Part shown: positions 16,424 to 24,733 of the stretch, piece after piece | How positions within the stretch are numbered: the first letter of the stretch is position 1 | Layout of the letters: each line of letters starts with the position of its first letter | NCBI RefSeq assembly: GCF_005877905.1 | Contig: NZ_SWDV01000039.1 | Span: forward strand, 1 to 64,000 | Direction: 5' to 3' | DNA length: 64,000 nt | From: Pseudomonas nicosulfuronedens | GTDB taxonomy: Bacteria; Pseudomonadota; Gammaproteobacteria; Pseudomonadales; Pseudomonadaceae | Notes under the pieces: model-generated | Told to the model about the DNA's origin: nothing | Database searches by the model: none | What the model saw: the letters and a program-made list of their open reading frames with translations, nothing else | Translations under genes and position numbers: made by a program

Positions 16424-17634
16424 GCTGCTGCGACAAGCCGGGGCTGCTGCCGGTCGAGGACGCCCTGGCACGCCTGCTGACCCTGGCGGAGCAGTCCCCG
16501 ATCCTCGATATCGAAACTCTTCCGCTGAGCGAGGCAGATGGCCGCGTACTGGCCGAGCCGCTGCTCGCCGGGCTGGACCTGCCGCCTTGGCCGAACAGCG
16601 CGATGGACGGCTATGCGTTGAGCCAGGCCGACTGGCAGGGCGAGGCGTTGCCGGTCAGTCAGAAAATCTTCGCCGGGCAGGCGGGCGAGCCGCTGTTGCC
16701 GGGCACTTGCGTGCGCATCTTCACTGGCGCACCGATACCCGAAGGCGCCGATTGCGTCGAGATGCAGGAGAACGTCGAGGTCCTGGAAGACGGCCGCGTA
16801 CGTTTCCTCGAAGCGCTCGAGGTGGGGCAGCACGTGCGCCCGCAGGGCCAGGAAACCCGCAAGGGCGACTGTGTGTTGCCGGCGGGCACGCGGCTGGGGC
16901 CGATCGAGATCGGGCTGGCCGCCTCCCTCGGCCATGCCGAACTGACTGTGCGCCGCCGTCCGCGCGTAGCGCTGCTGTCCACCGGCGATGAGCTGGTGGA
17001 GCCGGGCCAGCCACTGGCACCCGGGCAGATCTACAACAGTAACCGCCATCTGCTGCGCACCTGGCTGCAACGTTTTGGTTGCGACGTGGTGGACGCCGGC
17101 ATTCTCCCGGATGACCTGGAGCGCACCCGCGCCGCGCTGGCCGGTCTTTCGAATGTCGACCTGATTCTTTCCACTGGCGGCGTGTCGGTCGGCGAGGCGG
17201 ACTTCCTCGGTGCGGCCCTGCGCGAAGCGGGCGAGCTGGCGTTGTGGAAGCTGGCGATCAAGCCGGGCAAACCGCTGACCGTTGGCCATTACCAGCAGGT
17301 GCCGGTGATCGGCCTGCCGGGTAATCCCGCGTCCACCCTGGTGACTTTCGCGCTACTGGCGCGGCCCTACCTGATGCACCGTCTCGGCATGCAGAAGGTC
17401 GAGCCGCTGCGCTTGCAGGTGCCCGCCGGATTCAACTGGACCAAGCCGGGCAACCGCCGCGAGTACCTGCGTGCGCGCCTGGAGAATGGCCGCGCAGTGC
17501 CCTATGCCAACCAGAGTTCTGGTGTGCTGCGCAGCGCAGCCTGGGCCGAAGGACTGGCGGAAGTGCGCGAGGGGACGACCCTGGCTGAAGGCGATTGGTT
17601 GACCTTCATTCCGCTCAGCGAACTGCTGGACTGA
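16420..17634 (+). CDS. moeA: Molybdopterin molybdenumtransferase MoeA
   Basis: Enzyme of 404 aa that inserts molybdate into adenylated molybdopterin. The four-domain MoeA pattern is visible: PPWPNSAMDGYAL, IFTGAPIPEGADCVEMQE, the MoaB-like domain LLSTGDELVEPG and LILSTGGVSVGEADF, then KPGKPLTVG and GLPGNPASTLVTF; the C-terminal barrel follows. It starts on the ATGA shared with moaB. P. aeruginosa has more than one moeA and I take this as the moaB2-moeA2 type locus. It ends in a terminator that lies within the convergent AraC-type gene. Confidence 0.95.
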   Translation: MSCCDKPGLLPVEDALARLLTLAEQSPILDIETLPLSEADGRVLAEPLLAGLDLPPWPNSAMDGYALSQADWQGEALPVSQKIFAGQAGEPLLPGTCVRIFTGAPIPEGADCVEMQENVEVLEDGRVRFLEALEVGQHVRPQGQETRKGDCVLPAGTRLGPIEIGLAASLGHAELTVRRRPRVALLSTGDELVEPGQPLAPGQIYNSNRHLLRTWLQRFGCDVVDAGILPDDLERTRAALAGLSNVDLILSTGGVSVGEADFLGAALREAGELALWKLAIKPGKPLTVGHYQQVPVIGLPGNPASTLVTFALLARPYLMHRLGMQKVEPLRLQVPAGFNWTKPGNRREYLRARLENGRAVPYANQSSGVLRSAAWAEGLAEVREGTTLAEGDWLTFIPLSELLD

Positions 17635-17654
17635 GTGTTGGGAGCACAATGAAG

Positions 17655-17682
17655 AACGCCGGTCTCAGACCGGCGTTTTTTT
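17655..17682 (+). terminator. moeA terminator embedded in the convergent gene
   Basis: Stem ACGCCGGTC / GACCGGCGT with loop TCA and a run of seven T. The hairpin contains the stop codon and last codons (TPV) of the minus-strand regulator, so one DNA segment serves both. Confidence 0.88.
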
Positions 17683-18693
17683 ATGCTGCTGGCGGTACTC
17701 GCCGGGCGTCTGGTCGGTCCAGCCCTTGAAGCTGCGATGGAACGAGCGCGACTCGGTGAAGCCCAGGTACTGGGCGATGTCCTGGATCGGCAGGTCGCTG
17801 TGAACCAGATAGTGCTCGGCCAGTTCCTGACGCAGTTCGTCGAGGATCTGCTGGTAGCTGGTGCCCGCCTGCTGCAGGTGGCGCTGCAGGGTGCGCACGG
17901 TCATGTCGAAGCGCTCGGCGACGCGCTCCTTGCGCGGCAGGCCATCCTTGAGCAGCAGGCGCAGGGCGTTCTTTACCCTCAGTGGCAGCGGCTCGTCGTC
18001 GTCCAGCTCGGCCATCAGCGCCAGGGCGTGTTCTTCCAGGGTGCGCAGCAGGTTGGCGTCAGCCTGACGCAACGGATAGCTCAGCAACTGCAGGGGGACC
18101 AGCAGGGCGCTGAAGGGCTGCTCGAAACGCACCGGGCAGCCAAACAGCTGCTCGTACTCGGTGACGTCGGTGCCTTCGGGCTGCGCGTGCTCGAACCAGA
18201 CCTCCTGGGGCGAGCCATTGGTGTCGGCGATCCAGCGCGCATAGAGCAGCCAGGACGCCAGCACGTTTTCCACCATGTGCCGGCGGATCTGCGCAGCCTC
18301 GTGGCGACAGTTCCAGATCAGCTTGATGTGGTCCGCGCCAGGCTCCAGACGGCTGACGCCCATGTCGCCGACGAGCTTCTCGTAGGGAATGATGCGGCCC
18401 ATGGCTTCGCCCAGGTTGGCGCAGTTCATGGTGATGTAGCCGAGCACGCTCCACGAGCCCGGCTGCACGAAGCGTGCGGAGTGCAGGCCGAACAGCGGAT
18501 CGCCGGAATGCGCACTCAGGTGTTGCAGCAGGCGCTCGTGGGCTTCACTGGGCAGGCGCTGGCTGTTGTCGCTCAGTTGCGAACGCTCCAGGCCCGCTGC
18601 CTGAAGGGCGACGTCCAGGTCCATGCCGAGCGATTCGGCGTGGCGCAGGTACTTCAGCAGTGCAGGGACGGATGTGTAGCCGAGGGAATGCAT
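17665..18693 (-). CDS. AraC-family transcriptional regulator (OruR/ArgR-like)
   Basis: Regulator of 342 aa. An N-terminal arabinose-binding-like domain (about 15-200: VPALLKYLRHAESLGMDLDVAL, LGYITMNCANLGEAM) precedes a C-terminal AraC HTH (about 250-335: ERVAERFDMTVRTLQRHLQ, then IQDIAQYLGFTESRSFHRSFKGWTDQTPGEYR). The start at 18693 (MHSLGYTS) is the family's usual start; the reading frame upstream of it is not conserved. It is divergent from the flavoenzyme/GlpD/FGGY operon and is the natural candidate to activate it, with its inducer probably a pathway substrate. Its last codons lie in the moeA terminator. Confidence 0.88.
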   Translation of the reverse strand: MHSLGYTSVPALLKYLRHAESLGMDLDVALQAAGLERSQLSDNSQRLPSEAHERLLQHLSAHSGDPLFGLHSARFVQPGSWSVLGYITMNCANLGEAMGRIIPYEKLVGDMGVSRLEPGADHIKLIWNCRHEAAQIRRHMVENVLASWLLYARWIADTNGSPQEVWFEHAQPEGTDVTEYEQLFGCPVRFEQPFSALLVPLQLLSYPLRQADANLLRTLEEHALALMAELDDDEPLPLRVKNALRLLLKDGLPRKERVAERFDMTVRTLQRHLQQAGTSYQQILDELRQELAEHYLVHSDLPIQDIAQYLGFTESRSFHRSFKGWTDQTPGEYRQQHKKTPV

Positions 18694-18751
18694 GGCGTGA
18701 GTTCTTGTTCTGGGTGTCTCGATCGGCAACTGCGCCTGTCTTGATCCGACA

Positions 18752-18779
18752 GTGACAGGGCAGGGCGGCTGGCTAGTAT
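18752..18779 (+). promoter_or_regulatory. Candidate promoter of the flavoenzyme/GlpD/kinase operon
   Basis: GTGACA and TAGTAT are 16 nt apart, a fair sigma-70 match placing the start near 18786 and a leader of about 65 nt. It lies in the 157-bp spacer divergent from the AraC-type gene. No clear AraC half-site pair was identified. Confidence 0.4.
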
Positions 18780-18850
18780 AGGCAGCCATCAAGCGGCACC
18801 GAAATAGCAATCGAAATTGCAGACAGAGACGCTGAATAAAAGGAGCGGGC

Positions 18851-20446
18851 ATGCGACGCTGGAACGGCTGGGGTGAAGAAACGACGGTGGTGGAACTGCC
18901 CGATAACGGGCGTGGCTTTCTCGCCGATCTGGTCGGCCCTGGCCTGACGCTGCCGGACGCGACGCTGGAGCAGGTGCTGGCCAAGGTGCCGGTTTCGCGC
19001 CTGCCCGAACATCCGCTGGTGGTGCGCGAGGCCCGCGACCGGCTGCTGCACGCCCGCGGCCAGAGCCTGCCGGACTGGCTGGCGATGCGCGAAGGCGACT
19101 TCGGCGTGTTCCCCGATGGCGTGGCCTACCCACAGACCGCCGAGCAGATTCGCGAGCTGCTGAAGTTCGCCGAGCTCTGGGACTGCCTGGTGATCCCCTA
19201 CGGCGGCGGTACTTCAGTGGCCGGCCACATCAACCCGCCGGTGTCCGACAAGGCGGTGCTCACGGTTTCCCTGGAGCACATGAACCGCCTGCTGGAACTG
19301 GACGAGCAGAGCCTGATCGCCACCTTCGGCCCCGGCGCCAACGGCCCGCAAGTAGAAAGCCAGCTGCGCGCCCGTGGCTATACCCTCGGTCACTTTCCGC
19401 AGTCCTGGGAGCTCTCCACCCTCGGTGGTTGGGTTGCCAGCCGTTCCAGTGGCCAGCAGTCGCTGCGCTACGGACGCATCGAGCAACTGTTCGCCGGCGG
19501 CACTCTGGAAACCTTCGCCGGCAGCCTGGAGATTCCGACCTTCCCGGCGTCCTCCGCCGGTCCGGACCTGCGCGAAGTGGTCATGGGTTCCGAAGGTCGC
19601 TTCGGCATTCTCTCGTCGGTGAAGGTGCGGGTCACGCGCATCGCCGAGGACGAGCGCTTCTACGCGGTATTCCTGCCGTCCTGGGAGCAGGCGCTGGAAG
19701 GCATCCGCACCCTGGTGCAGGCGCGCGTACCGCTGTCCATGCTGCGCCTGTCCAATGCCGTGGAAACCACCACCCAGCTCGCACTGGCCGGCCATCCGGG
19801 GCAGATCGCCTGGCTGGAGCGCTACCTGAAGCTGCGCGGCGCGGCCGAGGGCAAGTGCATGCTGACCTTCGGCGTCACCGGCGATCGCGCCCAGAATGCG
19901 ATCTCGCTGCGTGCTGCACGGCGCATTCTCAAGGCCTTTGGCGGCGTGTTCACTGGCACCCTGCTGGGCAAGAAGTGGGCGCAGAACCGCTTCCGCTTCC
20001 CCTACCTGCGCGAAGCGCTGTGGGAGAACGGCTACGTAGTCGACACCCTGGAAACCGCCACCGACTGGTCCAACGTCGACAATCTGCTGAACCGTATCGA
20101 AAACAGCCTGCGTGAGGGCCTGGCCGCCGAAGGCGAGCGCGTGCATGTGTTCACCCACCTGTCGCACGTCTATGGCGAAGGCTCGAGCATCTACACCACC
20201 TACGTGTTCCGCCCGGCGGCCAGCTATGCGCAGACGCACGAGCGCTGGCGCAAGCTCAAGCACGCTGCGAGCCAGACCATTGCCAATCACCGCGGCACCA
20301 TCAGCCACCAGCACGGCGTGGGCAAGGACCACGCGCCCTATCTGCCGGTGGAAAAGGGCCCGCTGGGCATGGCGGCGATCAAGGCGCTGGCCGGGCATTT
20401 CGACCCGTCCGGCCGGCTGAACCCCGGCACTCTGCTGCAGGACTGA
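18851..20446 (+). CDS. FAD-binding oxidoreductase, alkyl-DHAP-synthase-like
   Basis: VAO-family flavoprotein of 531 aa. The FAD-binding PCMH domain carries CLVIPYGGGTSVAGHIN and, further on, LGHFPQSWELSTLGGWVAS and SSGQQSLRYGRIEQL. The C-terminal cap has HVFTHLSHVYGEGSSIYTTY and ISHQHGVGKDHAPYLP. This order of motifs matches alkylglycerone-phosphate synthase (AGPS) better than GlcD-type lactate dehydrogenases. The AGPS triple-His motif is altered: SHQHGVGK instead of SHHHGVGK, so the reaction may differ. An AAGGAG site precedes the ATG. It is 4 nt ahead of the GlpD-like gene and first of an operon controlled probably by the divergent AraC protein. Confidence 0.8.
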   Translation: MRRWNGWGEETTVVELPDNGRGFLADLVGPGLTLPDATLEQVLAKVPVSRLPEHPLVVREARDRLLHARGQSLPDWLAMREGDFGVFPDGVAYPQTAEQIRELLKFAELWDCLVIPYGGGTSVAGHINPPVSDKAVLTVSLEHMNRLLELDEQSLIATFGPGANGPQVESQLRARGYTLGHFPQSWELSTLGGWVASRSSGQQSLRYGRIEQLFAGGTLETFAGSLEIPTFPASSAGPDLREVVMGSEGRFGILSSVKVRVTRIAEDERFYAVFLPSWEQALEGIRTLVQARVPLSMLRLSNAVETTTQLALAGHPGQIAWLERYLKLRGAAEGKCMLTFGVTGDRAQNAISLRAARRILKAFGGVFTGTLLGKKWAQNRFRFPYLREALWENGYVVDTLETATDWSNVDNLLNRIENSLREGLAAEGERVHVFTHLSHVYGEGSSIYTTYVFRPAASYAQTHERWRKLKHAASQTIANHRGTISHQHGVGKDHAPYLPVEKGPLGMAAIKALAGHFDPSGRLNPGTLLQD

Positions 20447-20450
20447 GCCG

Positions 20451-22037
20451 ATGCCTGCCTGGAATGCAGCCTGGCGTGCCGAGGCGTTGCCGGAACTGGC
20501 GGCGCGCGACTGGGATCTGCTCGTGGTCGGCGGTGGAATCACCGGCGCTGGCATCCTGCGCGAGGCCGCACGGCGTGGCTGGCGCTGCCTGTTGATCGAG
20601 CAGCGCGACTTCGCCTGGGGCACTTCCAGCCGCTCGTCGAAGATGGTTCACGGTGGGCTGCGCTACATCGCCAAGGGGCAGTTCGGCCTGACCCGCGACT
20701 CGGTGCGCGAACGCCAGCGCCTGCTGGGCGAGGCGCCGGGGCTGGTCGATCCGCTGAGCTTCATCATGCCGCACTACCAGGGCGGCTTCCCCGGCCCGCG
20801 CGTGTTCGGCACGCTGCTGTCGCTGTACGACGCGCTGGCGGGGCGGCGCAATCACCTCTTCCATCGCCTCGAAGAACTGCGCTACCTGGCGCCGGGCCTG
20901 AAGGAAGACCGCCTGTTGGGCGGTACCCGCTTCCAGGACGCGGTGACTGACGACGCACGCCTGGTGATGCGTGTGCTCGGCGAAGCGCGCGCCGAAGGCG
21001 GTGAAGCCCTTAACGGCTTGAAGGTGATCGAACTGGACCGCCGAGATGGTCGCGTTCAGGGACTGGTCGCCGAGGACAGCGAGAGTGGCCAGCTCTTCAC
21101 TTTCCGCGCCCGTGCCGTGGCGCTGGCTACTGGCGCCTGGGCCGATGCGCTGCGGCAGAAAAACGGCGGCGAGCATATTCGCCCGTTGCGTGGCAGCCAT
21201 CTGCTGCTGCCGGCCTGGCGCCTGCCGGTGGCCCACGCCTTCAGCTTCATGCATGGGCAGGACAAACGCCCGGTGTTCGTCTTCCCCTGGGAGGGTGCGA
21301 CTGTGGTCGGTACCACCGACCTGGATCACCGCGACACGCTGGACGATGACGCTGCCATCAGCCGCGAGGAAGTGGATTACCTGCTGGCCGCCTGTGCGCA
21401 GCAGTTTCCTTCTGCACAGATCACCGCCGGCGATGTGCGCTCCACCTGGGCCGGCGTGCGTCCGGTGGTCAGCGATGGCGCGCCATCGCTCAAGCCCTCG
21501 GACGAGAAGCGCGAGCACGCGTTGTGGGTCGAGCCGGGCTGTGTGACCTTGGCCGGCGGCAAGCTGACCACCTTCCGCCTGCTGGCGCTGGAAGTTCTGG
21601 CGGCCTGTGCGCCGATGCTGGAGCGGCCGCTCGAGGCAGCCGGCGAGCAGGTCTTCGAGCCTGTCGAAACTGTCGAAACTGTCGATCTGCCGGGGCTGAC
21701 GCCGCCGCAGCAGACCCGCCTGCGCGGCCGACATGGTCGGGCGCTGCCGGAGCTGGCGCGGGTGCTGAAAACCGTGGGTAGCGAATGCATCGGTCATACC
21801 GATTCGCTCTGGGCCGAGCTGGCCTGGGCGGCGGAGGGGGAGCTGGTGCTGCACCTGGATGACCTGCTGTTGCGCCGTACCCGCGTCGGCCTGCTGCTGG
21901 CCGATGGCGGCGCCCACGAGCTGCCGAGGATTCGCGCGCTGTGCCAGCCACGCCTGGGTTGGGATGACAACCGGTGGAAACGCGAAGAACAGGACTACCT
22001 GGCGCTGTGGCGTCGCTGCTACAGCCTTCCGCACTGA
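20451..22037 (+). CDS. FAD-dependent glycerol-3-phosphate dehydrogenase-like oxidoreductase
   Basis: Flavoenzyme of 528 aa of the GlpD family, which oxidises glycerol-3-phosphate to DHAP and passes electrons to quinone. The FAD dinucleotide-binding motif LLVVGGGITGAGILREAARR is followed by the GlpD hallmarks DFAWGTSSRSSKMVHGGLRYI and PFVF-like region VFVFPWEGATVVGTTDLDH. The C-terminal helical domain is present. Gap to the gene before is 4 nt and to the gene after 11 nt, so it belongs to one transcription unit. The association with an AGPS-like enzyme and an FGGY kinase suggests a phosphorylated polyol other than, or in addition to, glycerol-3-phosphate. Confidence 0.88.
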   Translation: MPAWNAAWRAEALPELAARDWDLLVVGGGITGAGILREAARRGWRCLLIEQRDFAWGTSSRSSKMVHGGLRYIAKGQFGLTRDSVRERQRLLGEAPGLVDPLSFIMPHYQGGFPGPRVFGTLLSLYDALAGRRNHLFHRLEELRYLAPGLKEDRLLGGTRFQDAVTDDARLVMRVLGEARAEGGEALNGLKVIELDRRDGRVQGLVAEDSESGQLFTFRARAVALATGAWADALRQKNGGEHIRPLRGSHLLLPAWRLPVAHAFSFMHGQDKRPVFVFPWEGATVVGTTDLDHRDTLDDDAAISREEVDYLLAACAQQFPSAQITAGDVRSTWAGVRPVVSDGAPSLKPSDEKREHALWVEPGCVTLAGGKLTTFRLLALEVLAACAPMLERPLEAAGEQVFEPVETVETVDLPGLTPPQQTRLRGRHGRALPELARVLKTVGSECIGHTDSLWAELAWAAEGELVLHLDDLLLRRTRVGLLLADGGAHELPRIRALCQPRLGWDDNRWKREEQDYLALWRRCYSLPH

Positions 22038-22048
22038 CCGAGAGAGAC

Positions 22049-23620
22049 ATGAACAACAGCATGGATAACAACAACTACCTGCTGGCCATCGACAATGGCA
22101 CCCAGAGCGTGCGTGCGCTGCTCTTCGACCTCCAGGGCAATCTGGTGGGCAAGGGCAAGGTCGAGCTGGAGGCCTATTTCTCCTCGCAGCCCGGCTGGGC
22201 CGAGCAGCACCCGGACTACTACTGGGAGCAACTGGGCGAGGCCTGCAAGCGCCTGTGGGCCAGTGTAGACATCGACCGCAGCTGCATCCGTGGCGTCTCG
22301 CTGACCACCCAGCGCGGGACGGTGATCCATGTCGACGAGGCCGGCCAGGCTCTGCGCCCGGCGATCATCTGGCTGGACCAGCGCCGCGCCGAGCTGGGCG
22401 AGTCGATCAAGGGGCCTTGGGGATGGCTGTTCAAGCTGGTGGGCGCGCAGGGCGCGGTGGATTACTTCCGCACCCAGGCCGAAGTGAACTGGGTCGCCCA
22501 GCAGCAGCCGGACATCCACCAGCGCACGCACAAGCTGCTGCTGCTCTCGGGCTTTCTCACCCAGCGCCTGTGCGGCCGCTACGTGGACTCGGTGGCCTGC
22601 AGCGTGGCCTACCTGCCGTTCGACTACAAGAAGCTGCAATGGGCTGCGCCGCGCGATTGGAAATGGCAGGTGCTGGACGTGCGCCACGAACAGCTGCCCG
22701 AGCTGTTCAAGCCCGGCGAGAAACTGGGTGAGATCAGCGCCGAAGCCAGCCGGCTGACCGGGATTCCCGAGGGCCTGCCGCTGATCGCCGCCGGCGCCGA
22801 CAAGGCCTGCGAAGTGCTCGGCGCGGGCGCCATCGATCCGACCGTGGCCTGCCTGTCCTACGGCACCACCGCGACCATCAACACCACTCGCTCGCGCTAT
22901 CTGGAGACTATCCCGCTGATTCCGCCTTACCCGGCGGCGATTCCCGATCACTTCAATACCGAAGTGATGATCTACCGCGGCTTCTGGATGGTCAGCTGGT
23001 TCAAGCGCGAATTTGGCCTGCGCGAGATGCAGCGCGCGCAGGAGCTGGGTATCGAGCCGGAGAAATTGTTCGACGAACTGGTCAACAGCGTGCCCGCCGG
23101 CTCCATGGGGCTGATGCTGCAACCCTACTGGACGCCGGGCATCCGCGAGCCGGGGCTGGAGGCGAAGGGCTCGATCATCGGCTTTGGCGACGTGCACACC
23201 CGCGCGCATATCTATCGCGCCATCCTCGAAGGCCTGGCCTACGCGCTGCGCCAGGGCAAGGAGCGCATCGAGAAGCGCTCCGGCACCCGCATCCAGCGCC
23301 TGCGCGTGGCCGGCGGCGGTTCGCAGAGCGATGCGGCGATGCAGCTTACCGCCGACATCTTCGGCCTGCCGGCGGAACGCCCGCATGTCTACGAAGCTTC
23401 CGGCCTGGGCGCAGCCATCGACTGCGCGGTGGGACTGGGGCTTTATCCGGACTTCACCAGCGCCATCGCCGGCATGACCCGTGTCGGTGATGTCTTCCAC
23501 CCGCGCCCCGAGGCGCAGCGCACCTACGAACGGCTGTACAGCGAGGTCTACCAGCGCATGTACAAGCAGCTCAAGCCGCTGTACCAGAGCATCCGGGAGA
23601 TCACCGGGTACCCGGCCTGA
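22049..23620 (+). CDS. FGGY-family carbohydrate kinase
   Basis: Sugar/polyol kinase of 523 aa. N-terminal ATPase-fold phosphate-1 motif LLAIDNGTQSVRALLFD, the substrate region IIWLDQRRAE and CLSYGTTATINTT, and the C-terminal FGGY-type motif RLRVAGGGSQSDAAMQLTADI with ASGLGAAIDCAVGLG are clear. The family includes glycerol, xylulose, ribulose and gluconate kinases; this one is closest in appearance to uncharacterised members rather than to GlpK. I take the ATG at 22049 because the frame upstream overlaps the preceding gene; a second ATG at 22061 is possible. Third gene of the operon, and presumably the step that makes the substrate for the GlpD-like enzyme. Confidence 0.88.
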   Translation: MNNSMDNNNYLLAIDNGTQSVRALLFDLQGNLVGKGKVELEAYFSSQPGWAEQHPDYYWEQLGEACKRLWASVDIDRSCIRGVSLTTQRGTVIHVDEAGQALRPAIIWLDQRRAELGESIKGPWGWLFKLVGAQGAVDYFRTQAEVNWVAQQQPDIHQRTHKLLLLSGFLTQRLCGRYVDSVACSVAYLPFDYKKLQWAAPRDWKWQVLDVRHEQLPELFKPGEKLGEISAEASRLTGIPEGLPLIAAGADKACEVLGAGAIDPTVACLSYGTTATINTTRSRYLETIPLIPPYPAAIPDHFNTEVMIYRGFWMVSWFKREFGLREMQRAQELGIEPEKLFDELVNSVPAGSMGLMLQPYWTPGIREPGLEAKGSIIGFGDVHTRAHIYRAILEGLAYALRQGKERIEKRSGTRIQRLRVAGGGSQSDAAMQLTADIFGLPAERPHVYEASGLGAAIDCAVGLGLYPDFTSAIAGMTRVGDVFHPRPEAQRTYERLYSEVYQRMYKQLKPLYQSIREITGYPA

Positions 23621-23660
23621 CCGGCAAATCAAGTGGGAGGAATTTTCCTCGCGCTAGTCT

Positions 23661-23681
23661 GAGTCCATATCCAGTGGACTC
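23661..23681. repeat. Inverted repeat before the lipid kinase gene
   Basis: GAGTCCA and TGGACTC, perfect 7-bp arms around the 7-nt loop TATCCAG, lying 18 nt before the lipid kinase ATG and just upstream of its GGGAGG site. It could be an operator or a leader hairpin. No T-run follows, so it is not an obvious terminator. Confidence 0.5.
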
Positions 23682-23699
23682 ACCGGGAGGAAACCCGCC

Positions 23700-24620
23700 A
23701 TGACACAACCCAAGGCCCTGCTGATCCTGCACGGCAAGCAAGCTGCCAACGAAGAGGTCCGCGCCGCCGTACTGGCCACGCGCGAGACGGGTCGAGCGCT
23801 GGATGTCAGGGTGACCTGGGAGGGCGGGGACGCCCGACGGCTGGTGGAAGAGGGGCTGGCGGCGGGCTACACGACGCTGATCGCCGGCGGCGGCGATGGC
23901 ACCGTCCGTGATGTCGCCGAGGCGCTGGCCCAGGCCGGTGGCAAGGCGAGCCTGGCGATCCTGCCGCTGGGCACCGCCAACGACTTCGCCCGTGCCGCCG
24001 GCGTGCCATTGGAGCCGGCCGCTGCGCTGGCCCTGCTGGAGGTGCCGGCGCGGCCCATCGACCTGGGCGAAGTGGACGGACAGATGTTCCTCAACATGGC
24101 TACCGGCGGCTTCGGCTCGAAGGTCACGGCCAACACTCCGGAAGACCTGAAGAAGCTGCTCGGCGGAGCGGCCTACCTGCTCACGGGGCTGACGCGCTTT
24201 TCCGAAGTGCATGCAGCGCAGGGGCGCTTCACTGGGCCGGATTTCGAATGGGAAGGCGAGTTCCTTGCCCTGGGTATCGGCAACGGCCGGCAGGCGGGCG
24301 GTGGACATGTGCTCTGCCCACAGGCGACGGCGGATGACGGGTTGCTGGACGTAAGCATCCTGCCGACCCCGCAGGACATGGTCGGTACGCTTGGCGCATT
24401 GCTCGGCAGTGGCTTCGGTGCGCAGGATGTGTTCATCCGCGCGCGGGTGCCCTGGGTCGAGGTGGAGGCTCGCGAGGGGCTGGACGTCAACCTCGACGGC
24501 GAGCCGCTGGAAGGTCGCAAACTTCGCTTCGAAGTCCGCCCGGCGGCGCTCTCCATGCACTTGCCGGCGGATTCGCCGCTGCTTTCGTCCGTCGGGCGGC
24601 TCGGCGCACCAATGGGCTGA
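23700..24620 (+). CDS. YegS-like lipid (diacylglycerol) kinase
   Basis: Enzyme of 306 aa of the DAGK catalytic fold, ATP-dependent phosphorylation of a lipid or sphingosine-like alcohol. Motifs: LIAGGGDGTVRDVAEAL (nucleotide and metal site), ILPLGTANDFARAAGVP, FLNMATGGFGSKV, and LLDVSIL with the conserved Asp. The family prototype YegS/YtlR phosphorylates phosphatidylglycerol or diacylglycerol. A strong GGAGG site lies 8 nt before the ATG. It follows the FGGY kinase gene by 79 bp with an inverted repeat between them, so it may be in the same operon or have its own promoter. Confidence 0.9.
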   Translation: MTQPKALLILHGKQAANEEVRAAVLATRETGRALDVRVTWEGGDARRLVEEGLAAGYTTLIAGGGDGTVRDVAEALAQAGGKASLAILPLGTANDFARAAGVPLEPAAALALLEVPARPIDLGEVDGQMFLNMATGGFGSKVTANTPEDLKKLLGGAAYLLTGLTRFSEVHAAQGRFTGPDFEWEGEFLALGIGNGRQAGGGHVLCPQATADDGLLDVSILPTPQDMVGTLGALLGSGFGAQDVFIRARVPWVEVEAREGLDVNLDGEPLEGRKLRFEVRPAALSMHLPADSPLLSSVGRLGAPMG

Positions 24621-24733
24621 GCAGTCTGGCCCGGACCGGACAAGTCGTGCATGATGGCGCACGGCCAGTATCTTGTTCTGCAGGATTCGGCCGATAGCGT
24701 TCCCGCACGACTCATTCCGAATCTGGAGCAGGC

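Noticed and set aside
22019-23632. Minus-strand open frame over the FGGY kinase
   Set aside because: No recognisable domain; kinase motifs lie on the plus strand.
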